A DNA stretch of 64,000 bases. Origin: Phymatolithon calcareum. Its lineage: Eukaryota > Rhodophyta > Florideophyceae > Hapalidiales. Made by a program: the position numbers and the translations under genes. The notes below the pieces were generated by a model. The model was not told the origin of the DNA, searched no databases, and saw only the letters and a program-made list of their open reading frames with translations. How positions within the stretch are numbered: the stretch's first letter is position 1; every line of letters starts with the position of its first letter. Below, piece after piece: positions 21,301 through 32,600 of this stretch. The stretch spans positions 682,001 to 746,000 of the forward strand of contig OZ345357.1 in the NCBI GenBank assembly GCA_977006965.1. The letters run 5' to 3'.

Positions 21301-22500
21301 AACAAAGCTTCGACCGCCCAGTAGATTCATCCCGGGATGGCAGTACCTGAATTGCCCCTCCTGCTGTTTGCAATCTCTTCCCCCACCCCTTTGTATTTAT
21401 AGAGTTGCAAAATCCGCTGCGCGCTGCATCATGTAAAGGAATTCGAATCTTTGTCCTGCGGAGGACGTTCTCTCGACGTGCTGGAGGTCTATAGTATCAC
21501 CTGCATTGCGACCACCCTTTGATATGCCTGGGATTTTTCGAACGAAATTGTGAATCGTCTCTACACTGAAAGGTTTTGCAGAAAGGCAAGAGAACGAATG
21601 AAAACTATGCAATACAGAGCTGTGCAACAGGATAAGGGGAAGACTGTGTCGTAGTTCCGAGCTCTGGGAAAAACTTTCACGAGAAGACAAGAAAACGGGC
21701 CTCAGCAGACTACCCGTTCGCTTTCCGTTAGGTGTTCATGTAAGATTGCAGTAAAGTTGGTACACTCTGATGAGCTCTTTAAGAGGTGACGCTTCTACAG
21801 CGCCAATGGGCATATTCGGATTATTACAATCGCCGCCAGCACTCTGGCTCTACAATGAGGGGAATGCATTTAGAAGATTGGTCGGCTTAGTCTCATTGGG
21901 GAGCATCGTGCTCCCCAAGGAGTACTTTGGCCCTTCGCGGGTCTATAACGCTGAGAATGAGAAGAGTAGCAGCAATAATTGTCGCAATTTGCGGACACGA
22001 TTCAAGCGAAAGGCATGCATTCCACGCAAAGGATGAGTGGACATGTTTATTTGGAATACATGATAATCATGAGTTCCAAGTAAACGTGTCTTGGAACGTT
22101 AACTTTGCTTGTGCGCATCATGCCTTCCAACGGTTAGGCACGCAATTCGCTCATCACAGTGACCGGTCACTTTTCGGGAAAGTCAGTAATGTACATGCCA
22201 AAGCGATTCCTCACTGTTGAAACTAGACTACTAGTAACCAATAGCTGGTCATATTTGGGGAGAAGACAAGTTGGCTTCCTTACGGTGAACCGACAGTGAC
22301 CTACAGCGAATCGAATCCGAAACACGCTTGCTGTACTAACTCTGAGCTGATAGTATGACTTAATTCGAGAGCTCAAATGACACCTTGAGAGCTAATATCG
22401 ACACTCAATGCTTGCGCAACAAAGCAAACCGAAACATATTAGCTTATGTGCAAAAAACTGTCAGTCTGCAATGCAGTCTCAGCCAGTTTCTGTTCTTAGC
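18383..22500. other. Gene desert, left half
   Basis: No protein is recognisable here on either strand. There are runs of ATGATCATGATGATCAT-like sequence around 19188-19240, with a related CATGATGATCGTC at about 20012, and GC-rich GGCCCC stretches at about 20090-20130. Frames up to 100 codons exist but read as chance. Confidence 0.4.
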
Positions 22501-22518
22501 TCCCCCGTAGATGTTCCC

Positions 22519-22525
22519 TATATAA
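22519..22525 (+). promoter_or_regulatory. TATA-box-like TATATAA
   Basis: TTCCCTATATAAG is found here and again at 23094, in the same orientation 575 bp apart. No gene follows, so these may be promoters of decayed LTRs rather than of host genes. Confidence 0.3.
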
Positions 22526-25500
22526 GACAGCCGGGCAACCCATCACAATAAACTCGGACAAGTTGGAGTCAAGAAATATCTACCTTCACACACAGCAGTG
22601 ACAATCATTCCGCGAGAAATCATCGAATACATCGCTGCATCTCCCGATGTCCGGGTACACGCCTGGACCCAGTGAGTTTTGTTGACATCCAAAGTATTGA
22701 ACATTAGACATCGGTTTTGTGCAGTACAATGTAATACTCTCTCTCTCTTGCGATTTGACATCCTTGTGTAGCCCGTCTGCCCATGTTGTCTATTTTACTG
22801 AACGTCAATCCTGCGCTGTCGTTTCTAATAGGTTTTTAGGGGGAATTAGAGTAATTTTTCCTGTATCTCATTACATCAGCAGTGAGGCAATGACTTGAAC
22901 TAGTCTGAGCAATAGAGAAAGCTCTGCGTTAAAATGCATACAAATTGTAGAGACCGAACACGTGCTTACATATCAACTAATGTTGACAAGGAAACGGGTC
23001 TATCAGAAACTGATGTGTTCCTGCTAACAATTCCGCTTCAAATAGCATGGGCATCGCCTTCTCCCAGTCTACTTCTGTGAAAGTCTGATTCCCTATATAA
23101 GCCAGAGAGAACTCATCTCTCAGAGGAACCATCCATCACCAATGTTTATCAACTTTACTTTGATCTAAAGCATTCCCTTATCCTTTATCAAGCTGTTTTC
23201 GTTCCACAATAAGCGTTTTGCAAGAGAAACGAAATTAACCGCAACGTTCTGTGCGCGAAAACTGTCGCATTGGGGGCACACGAGGAGGCACTACAAAATG
23301 TGCTGTACTCGAGGGAATTTTCATCATAGAGGAGAAAGCAATTCCGTCAGACTCCTTTGCCCATGTACGAAAGCATCACTCTCACTCCGCACAGAGCTGC
23401 AGAAAGCTCTCACCACAAAAGCTATCGCGCCACACGAAGTTAAAGTCTGTTGGATTCCATGGTCCGTTGACTGGATCTGAACGCTCGAGGCTTCATCTAC
23501 CCCCTGAGCGGTGCTGTTTAGTGGTTCTCAAACACACATTTGGCCTGTGTCGAATTGACAAGCACATGTAAGCAATAAAAATAGACGCGCAAGGGTACCT
23601 CAGTTTTGTGGAGCACTGCCTTGAGCATAGCAGCACCAAATTATCTCCATCAGGCACACCGGACGTCAATAGCTTCTATTTCTCCAAGAAACAATGGGTC
23701 AAAAAGATGAACACTTTCATGGAAACTTGCTACAGTTCGGGAACCATAAGTCACTCGTACGGTACTTCTGCGGCTGCAGGATCGAGAGAAGTGCTGTTTC
23801 CGAAGGACATCTAACGAGCATACGAAACGATCTACGCCCACTGCTCCCTGGGTAGACTGACGTAGAGCGGCCAGTGCCCATCATCGTTCGCATGGACGCA
23901 CCACGCTGCGGCGTTAACGCTGTATCGTCTTTGGGTTCAAGTTGATCCCCAAGGGCGTCGACACAGGTACTTTCCATGGCAAGTACCAAATCTAAACGTA
24001 CTGCTGCCCTCTCTACGGCACCCTGCACTGGAGTGGGAGCAGGGAAACAGGATGGAAGGCCTGAAAAAAGTAGAACAAATCTGATTTTTCTGGAAAATAG
24101 ATGCTGGCAATGCAAACGTTTGCGTTGCTTACAGCGGCGCAACCAGACTGTAGCCGAGTCTGATCGAACGCTTTCCTACCCTTTTCTCCGATCCGCATCA
24201 TTGGGCAAACTTGCCGAGTAGACGCTGAACGTTCTTAGAATGCGTTAGACTTCAACGACTGCGCTTACCACGCCATCTTTTAGCCATGATAACGTCGACA
24301 CAGAACATGACAATCTGCAACCTGATTTTATACAGGCGGGCTTTATCGATGAGGCGATTAGGTCTGTTTACACCATGGCGAATAATGTTGACAGCTGATC
24401 CTTGATTTTTGTACCCATGCGTTTGAGGGTTCGATTGGATGGATTTCCAATGCTTTTGACGTATTCACTGTAAATCATGGAAGGACGGGACGAAGAGTTT
24501 TTCTATGCATGGTAGGATTGGACATTCTGCGACAGTATTCCACAATGATCACAAGTGGTCATGCCCGACAAGGGACCTGGAAGTCCTGTCGCTATCGCGT
24601 GGAGGATTGGATGAGTAGGACAATCATTCATGCCCATGAGGCTTTTTGATTTCTGCAGGAAATGAACGTAAGCTCTTTTACTGTAAAGAGTGGATCGAGT
24701 GTGGGGCTGTAGAATGGGGATCATTCCTTGCCCACCCCGAGGAATAGTAGAGGAACTGCTAATGCTCCGCAACAGATGGCTCGTTTTGCAAATATTTATT
24801 TTCTGGGTGGTGATATGTCGCAACTAATCGCCCTGTTCTTGTTACGGTTACATGCAACATTGTCCTCTAGATCATAATTACAGTTTGTGAAGTAAATAGG
24901 GCCACGGGATGGAAGTGAGACTGTGGGAGTTAGATTCTAATCAGACCACTGCTGCCTCCTATAGTTTCTTCGTTCTACAAAATTTGTCAGCCGGAACGGG
25001 TGTCTGATGTATAAAGAAAACGCGGGATAGAATCTCGGATCGACCAGCGGAGTCTAACAAAAGCTAATCTCCGAAGCGGGGGTCTAAAAGTATAATACTA
25101 TCTATAGTAGTGGACTGTAATATGGTGGCAGTGTAGCAGTATCGAGCCTCAGTGTCTGGGCAAGTTACAAGGATACGAGTGCCCTCCGGATCGCATCGGA
25201 GATGGCCCAAGGCTGACAATGGGGATTAATTTAGTTGCTGTGTGATCCACTAAACGAGACTATGATCAGATATGTTGGTGGCTGTGTAGTCCATTGAACG
25301 GGCTCCATCCGGCAATATAGTTGGTTTCATTATCTAATCTACCGATAGCGTTTTGTGACTTTGTGTCACACCGAGGCCCTATTTCATCGGCCATATCACA
25401 GGTTAGGACATCTCGGTTGCTGTAAGTAAACTGAGTTTTCTCTGTGGACTTTGTAGCTACGTGCGGGCGCTATGTTTGGCCCGTATCCTGAGGTTAAGAC

Positions 25501-27014
25501 GCTACGCCAACACCCTAACGTGCCAATCTCTCTCTGTTCTGATTTTTCAAACTGTCGAGTAATACTTCCTCAGTTCCTTTATGCCAATAATAATATGTCA
25601 GCTTTGGTGTACATCTAAAGACCGAAATATGGTTCAGGAGCTGCACGTGATCCTGCACAGCTCGCGTGTAGCCCGATCCTCGGATAGAAGCAGGCTTAGC
25701 AGGGCCAACAAGGTCTCCTCCGTTGCTCGTTTTTGTTTCCTTGGTTTGCAAGTAGCTGCGGATATCGCGATACATATATGTAGTCATGCACAGAGGTCAG
25801 TAAACTCTCTATGGTTGGAGGTTGCATATTAAAAAAAGCAATCGAATTGCCTCTTTGTCAAAAAAGAGTATTGGAGTTGCAACACTATGGAGTCATCGTA
25901 GCTTATTAAAAGCGTTTCTCAGGCGAGCGCAGTTGCGTTTGTAGCAGTGATATTAAATTGTATCTCTTGCACCAATTACAAGCGACGGGCAATTCCTCTG
26001 GACGAGGACAAACAACAAGTACTTGCGGACACTACTAGTGATACTGTCTAGACGCCGGGAGATGTTCAGTAAGCGCAAAGAGCGCTCAACGCAGGGCGCT
26101 CAATGCTGTCGATTCTGCTCGACAACAGGGTTGGCTTGAAGTACTCCCCAAGATGTGAAGCCCTCCTTGTCTTTGGGGAACAGACTCTTCAATGGTTCTT
26201 TATTTTAGTACGTCGCTTATGGACACCTATTTCAAATCCGCTCACGTTTAGCAGTAGTGGTTCACATTTGCAGACAATCCTGAATTACCTGCTTCTATTC
26301 GACAGGCATCCCCTCTTATCGATCAGACTCCTTAAGTAATCACTGACCTCCTACTCTGCACAGGGGGAACGGACTATCATTTTATGTATTACCGATAAGC
26401 CCTCTTGGACAGCACAAACTGTCTAGGTTGATTTCTTGGTGCCCGTTTCAAGGGCTACTCATCAGCATTTTGGTGGTTCCCTCGACGGGCCCTCTTCGCC
26501 ACGAAAAAGCTGTCCTGGTTCAAGATCTTAGCAGCTCGACTCTGGATGTTCACAACAGACACCGAGAAAAACGTATACAGGGGACGACGGCAGTTTAAAG
26601 AGGAAGGACTCCTGTTCTTGTTTGACAAGCGTTCAGTGCGTGAACTATAGAGGTAATGAAAACCTTTGTAAGCATTGAATCGACTTTTACACGTTTGAGC
26701 TGCAAAATCGGTGCGACGACCTTGTCATGGGTTGCCAACCCTTCCAACATACTGGTGTTGAATTGTGGATTGCTCATACAAAGAAATTTCAGTTCTCTCT
26801 GTGCCCTGTACTGAAAAGATACAGTATGTCAAGAACGAAGTGACCAGAACAACGCATGCAGCATAGAGTAGTAAGCAACGCAGGGATTCCCTGCTCGCGG
26901 CCTGTTCCCCATTGGACAAGCCACGCTTTGCAGCTTTGAACGAATGTGCAAAACAAACTTTAAACGATAGTCTTGCTTCGCATGCGCAAGCTTAATGACG
27001 TGGCTTAAGCTAAA
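22526..27014. other. Gene desert, right half
   Basis: No recognisable gene. A minus-strand frame at 24503-24823 contains CDHC and has coding-like continuation to about 24360 across a stop; it may be a worn transposon product but I cannot name it. Confidence 0.4.
23094..23100 (+). promoter_or_regulatory. TATA-box-like TATATAA
   Basis: This is the second TTCCCTATATAAG. A TGTTGACAAGG about 110 bp upstream resembles a Copia-type LTR start, but no matching end or target duplication was found. Confidence 0.3.
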
Positions 27015-27698
27015 TCAGAGAAAGCAGACTACAAAAACATCGAGGAGAACAACGGCAGCCATGAGGGCAGAAATAATTGCAATTGGCAAGAACACACGCT
27101 TGATTTCTCCCTTGATCGCATTGTAGCAAGGGCGGCGCGACGCATTACCAGCCGAACAATCCGCACAAATTTCCCTTTCGCAGGACGGGTTAGCGAAACT
27201 TCTGCATCCGAAGCTCTTTTCAAGGCTGCAAATAGCTGGCTCGTTTTCCGAGACAGTTTTTGTCCAAGCTGATTGAAGAAAGTTTCGCACATTGCGGCTG
27301 TCGCGACTTGCAACAGCGACTGAAGCGGCAGCGGTGACATAGATGAGTGACGCAAAAATAATCAGGGCGAAGACAGTGTACAGCGCTCTGCAGACGTTTC
27401 CGACAAACTTGCGGCTGATAGCAATGAGGCCTGAAATAGCGCCGCCAATAATGACCAGCCCTATGACAATGGAGGAAGTAGCGCTCCCCAGGAGGACATG
27501 CAGAACACTGCTCCTGTCGCCAGAATACTCGAGGTCCAAGGATCCTCCGCGGTTGTGTGTCGCCAACCATATGCCGACGCCGAAGAGACCACATCCCAGG
27601 AACAAAAGCAATGATGCAGTCATGGTGTGGTAGCAAACGACGGCCTGTACCCTAATTGACCTGGCCCTGTCATGATTTACTTCCTCGTCCCCAGTCAT
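27015..27698 (-). CDS. Tetraspanin-like four-helix membrane protein
   Basis: The 227-residue protein has the tetraspanin plan: a short polar N-terminus, hydrophobic segments at about 26-46, 70-94 and 100-127, a loop of about 75 residues with seven cysteines, and a last helix reaching the C-terminus (about 202-227). Small and Gly-rich residues in helices 1-2 fit the family. The large loop lacks the hallmark CCG, having CSLEKSFGC and CADC instead, so the call is by architecture. The frame opens at a GTG at 27710; ATG 27698 is taken as start. Such proteins organise membrane partners at the plasma membrane or vesicles; the role here is unknown. Confidence 0.6.
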   Translation of the reverse strand: MTGDEEVNHDRARSIRVQAVVCYHTMTASLLLFLGCGLFGVGIWLATHNRGGSLDLEYSGDRSSVLHVLLGSATSSIVIGLVIIGGAISGLIAISRKFVGNVCRALYTVFALIIFASLIYVTAAASVAVASRDSRNVRNFLQSAWTKTVSENEPAICSLEKSFGCRSFANPSCEREICADCSAGNASRRPCYNAIKGEIKRVFLPIAIISALMAAVVLLDVFVVCFL

Positions 27699-28891
27699 GA
27701 ATGTAACCACTCCTGAAGCCTCTGACGGCCGTCCGCTGTTTGTCTTCCTTGGGTTCTATCTTGAGTGCTGCAAGTGATCTCTGGCACTTGCTTGGAGTTC
27801 GAGCTCTCGAGGACTTTGCATCAATATGACCAACGCTGTGTGAATGAAAGTACGCAGATGTGAGCGGAAAGAGCGTGCTGATTTTGCCCATGTAGAGACT
27901 CACATCGTCATTGGCGAGCTCCTGTAATATTCACACTATTCTTGGAAAGGCCCTTCGTCATTGGTGCGCTTCGATATAGTAATGAGGGACTTCTCGGTGA
28001 TTTTCAAATAAAAACCCTGGAAATACCCTCGTCTAAGAACCCGTTATGCCCTCATTCTCAGTTTACCCCAAGTCTATTCCATCTACTCTCCAGACTCTCA
28101 ATCGAATTTACTACAAGTAGCACACAACCACCACCACCACAAAACAAACGCAATAGTAACGGACACCTTTATTGTGCAGGGTGCCCTTCTCGACGCCTTT
28201 GCGACGCATTTAACGACGCCACAATAATCTGCGTTTTGTTAGACGCTGGTATTTTTCAGTCACGAGAATCTGGACCATTACTTTTTTGCTATCTTCGGAG
28301 ACTCTAATTGGTGTCCCCTGGCCAAGTGCCAAGTAGTAATGGGTATTTCATTTTGGCAAATTGAACTAGATTCGATCAAGATTTTGATAAATCAGAAATT
28401 CACAGATATCACTCTCGCGGAGAACCAACGACCCTGGCCCAGCTCACCTCGTCTGTACAGGGGGCATGACATCGTAGTTTTCCTTCTAGGGGATAGCCAG
28501 GGCAAGTACCACTTCAAATCTGTCGACAAACAGGTCTGGAAAAGCAAAAACCTCGGATAGGAAGCGAGTCCACCGCCGTGAACAAGTGCAACATGATTTT
28601 GTTCAAGCTAGCAATGGCATAATCGCAGCGAAAAAATCTCTTAGAACAGACGCGATAAAGGAATATTCGCCCTAAACACTGTAAAAAGGTGTCCAAGACA
28701 AAAGCGAACAAATTGTGTTCGTCAATATGGATGGTTCGAGAGATGATCGGCAGTCGAGGATGGGGACTATTATAGAGTATTTCATTGGCTTTCGAGCCCT
28801 AGTAGTCCCCGATGGAAAACTCTTTTGTCCATAAACTTTACTATCCTAATTCATCACCCAGAAATGCCCAGTAGTGGAATGACTCTCATAA
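27699..28891. other. Intergenic, no gene recognised
   Basis: This stretch lies upstream of the tetraspanin-like gene and 5' of the LINE fragment. It includes a short CCACCACCACCACAAAAC run near 28125. No gene is recognised; a 77-codon minus-strand frame at 27670-27903 is probably leader sequence. Confidence 0.4.
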
Positions 28892-29270
28892 GCAATTGCA
28901 AGAGTTCGAAATGCGGTGGGATGTATACGCAAACTCCGCCAAATAGCCGTGAACGTCAGAGGATTCCAGCCAGCCACTTGCATCAGGATTTTTAAATCAT
29001 TGATTCTCCCCAAATGGGAGTATGCCATTCATCTGACCCCGATCACCAAACGTCTGTTATCGGCAATCGAAGCAGCAGAAGGTCTTTTCTTCAGGTATGT
29101 TTTCGGAAAATATGCCGAACATCGAAGGGAGCGGATGCGAGTGCTCTGCCGACTCGCCAGCCCACAGATGAGGAGAGCGCACCAGGCTGAAAGGTTCGCC
29201 TTAAGCCTGGTAAGACGGAAGAAGTACCTTGAGCTCGCAGAAGAATACCAAGGAAGAGAAGAAGACCTGG

Positions 29271-29569
29271 TGTAGCTCATCGAGCAAACTTACCGTTTAC
29301 TCTTCTCGCATAACGACTATGTGAGTTAAGAGCTTCCTCGGCCATACGATACGTCTAACGTTCGGTATCGTATTCGCACTGTCTCTCAACAGTCACGATC
29401 ATCAGCATTACCAAGATAGTGTCGGTTAGGTGATCATAACGATTAGTAGCAACCGACACCCAGCATAGGAGACCACACGTGTCTTCATGGTTAGCTTCAC
29501 TCATCTAGGGGTATATAAGTCGCTCGAGCACACACCTTCAGTAAATGGAAGGCACCGCATTTTTGCACA
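29271..29569 (+). repeat. 5' LTR
   Basis: The LTR is 299 bp with TG...CA ends. TATATAA at 29512-29518 would be its promoter. The only difference from the 3' LTR is a T/C change at about position 163. The bases just after it, TTGATCAATCCACG, do not start with the TGG expected of a tRNA primer site. Confidence 0.95.
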
Positions 29570-29644
29570 TTGATCAATCCACGAAATTTACGGTCAACCA
29601 CCCACAAATTCATTCTTCGAGTTTTGCTTTCGATTCACCCCGAA

Positions 29645-32600
29645 ATGCCAGATCCAGCGGATGGAGCGCCTTCTCCATCTGCATCTCAACTCTCCGGAGT
29701 GACCATCCGAACTCAAAACTCCATCACGACAAGTTTGAATTATCCAACCCTCAGCAAGAGCGACTCGGAAAGTGTTCGACGATTTTTGAGAAAGTACGAT
29801 CAGTACGTTACTGAAGTCGATGCCCGGCACCGTCAGATAGCTCCTGCCGAATCAACCGAACCCGCACGTCCTGTCGCTCTAAAATTTTGCGTCGACTCGG
29901 AATGGATACTTTCCGTTCTTGCCATGGGTCTCATCAAAAGTACCGCCGGGAATAAGGTGGATTCATATGAAGCTCTCACTGACGAAGATCTTCGCGTATT
30001 TCTGGACAAGAAGGCCGAGGCAAGCAAGGAGACTATCACTCTCTCAACGCTTGATGCCGTAGTAAGCAGGACCCTCCGCATGGATATGACGGATCGCAGC
30101 GCTACCTCAAGAATGGAAGCACTATTCGTGTCCTACCACAGTTTGCTTCGACAGCATGGTCTGAACTGGATTTTACAAGATGCGCCTAAGGTTGCTGTCC
30201 AGCATGTTCTCTCCCAAATTCGCCCCGCATCATTACAATCCCGTCTGAATGATGACCTCGACCTCAGTCATTACTCGTTGCGGAAAGATTTCCAAGGTTT
30301 CTTTGCCCACGCGACCAAGCTTGCCGAAGCATTCCAGTTGGTCGATGATGGATCTCGTAAGCGTCGAAACCAAGGAGAACTTCCGAATGGTTCCAGCGAC
30401 GGAGGTGGCGGTGGGCGTCCTCGAAATAGCGGAAGTGGCAGTAGAACTTCCCGCAATCGCTCCTCAGTGTCCGAGACCAATGTCACGACGACATCCTCAT
30501 CGAAACCAAAGACGAAAAAGACTCCTCCTCCTTGCCCACATCCAGCTTGCCAGGAACGTCTACCTGAAGATGACAGACTTCATTTCATCAATGACTGTGA
30601 TTGGGCTACCAAAGAGCAGAAATCTCAGTACAAAGCTGACTATCGCAAGAAAAAGGCTGACAAAGCAGCGGCTGCAGCTGCGGCGCTAGTTGCAGACCCC
30701 ATCTCTAGTCGCACTCGCTCAAAGACGGGTGAACGGAAATCCTACGGCGGCGTAAGCCGAATCGGAAATAAGAAAAACAACTGCAATGGCGCAGTACAGG
30801 CTATCTTGTCCGACGGTGAAGTTTCGTTGCGCACAGTTGCCCGATTTGATGACGGAAGCGACGAAACTTTAATTTGTCCTACTGTGGCAGAGAAAGCGGC
30901 CATGATGGGCATTGGTCGCATTCGAGCTATCAAGCCAGTTGTGTTGAAGGTGGCTCTACAAAAGGAGGACCAAACATGCGAATTCACGTTTTCACGAACA
31001 TTTGAGGTTGCAAGTACTACTCTTCAATTACGCGTTGGAAGCATGGCTTTGAAGAACATCTCTTACCTGATTGCAGATGACAAAATGACAGGAGAACCTA
31101 TACTTATTGGGCGTCCAGTCTTACAGCACCTCCGCATCGACACTTCAACCCTACTGGAGCAAAACAGAGACAATCTTGATGGCACAGACTGCGCGGAAGT
31201 TGGTAACCCAACCACGGACATGACGTCAGGTTATGTAAGTCGCTTAATGACATCGATCACCCAGTTTGGCACGGCTCCAGACAAGACGCATGACACACCA
31301 GCATTGAAACAAAGCTTTAATCTAGACCCTTCTCGTCCGCGAGTAAATTGCCTTGAGGCTCGCAAGGATGACGACCCTTTCCCCGATCCGGCATTGTTGG
31401 ACCCAGTCTACATAGACCAGTCGGATGAAGTCATGAACGCTGTCACGGAAATGCTACAACAAGCGAAGGATAACGGACTTAAGGACGATCATCATGACAA
31501 GCTCGCGTCAATTGTCCACGAACACATCGATGTTTTTCGTACACGGCTCTCTTCTGGACCACCAGCTGATATCCCCCCTTTGGAAATACGACTGACACCT
31601 GATGCTGTTCCAATTAAGGCGAAACTAAGGAACTACTCTCAATCTCAGAGAGAGTTCTTGGCCACTTTTACTGACTCTTTGTGTCAGAAAGGCATGGCAT
31701 ATCCCAACCCTACCGCTTCGTGGGCATCCGCACCTCTACTCGTACCGAAAACGGGGGCCGTGCAATGGCGTTTCACCGCTGACCTTCGAGGCGTTAACAA
31801 GTACACTTTGAAGCATGCGTACCTAATGCCGAACCTCGAAAATGAGCTACACTCGCTCCAAGGCTCCACCTGCTACTCCAACTTTGACCTTTCCCACGCT
31901 TATTGGCAGCTACCATTAGCTGCCGAAAGCCAGGAATGCCAGTCTTTCGTGACTCCTGACGGAGTATTCACTCCCACACGAGTGTTACATGGTTCAACAA
32001 ATGCCGTGTCTCACTTGCAGTCGTCACTGTCCGCCATCTTCAACCCGATTTTTGCCAAAAATTACCTAGGATGGCTGGATGATATACTACTACATGCAGC
32101 GAATATCACGAAGCTCTTGAAGTACATTGAGATATTCCTCAAGAAATGCAAGAAACATAAGCTGAAACTTCACCCGATGAAATGCATCTTGTTTGGTCGT
32201 TCGGTTCGCTGGTGTGGCAGAATCATCAATGCCAAGGGTATACGATTTGACCCGAAGCGGCTCGAGGGACTGCTAAGCATGGAAACTCCAACAACAGGGG
32301 CCCATTTACAACAATTTGTCTGCGCAATGCAATGGGTTCGAACTGCTATCCCTGAATTCGCCAATCTCACCGCTGCACTTCACGAAGTCATGGAGCTCGT
32401 CTATGACCGCGCCGGTAAGCGAACGAAGCGGGCAGTCGCTAAGATACAACTTGAGGCTGTTGGGTGGTCGGAAAAACATACCGAGCATTTTGAGCAGTGC
32501 AAAGCAGCGCTGGCCCACCAGTGCACTCTTACTCATCGCGACCCATCCAAACGTCTATGCTTATATACTGACGCCAGCGATGGTGTTTGGTCAGGTATCA

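Noticed and set aside
22280-22380. tRNA-like boxes on the minus strand (AGCTCAGAGTTAGTAC and GGATTCGATTCG).
   Set aside because: The A-box-like and B-box-like words are too close, with no room for an anticodon arm, and no acceptor stem pairs. At best a worn SINE head.
24360-24823. Minus-strand coding-like stretch with CDHC.
   Set aside because: It suggested a transposon zinc finger, but I could not match it to any family and there is an internal stop.
26390-26530. Two loosely similar GCCCTCTT...CTGTC..GGTT segments.
   Set aside because: Identity is only about 65 percent over 40 bases, too weak to call a repeat.
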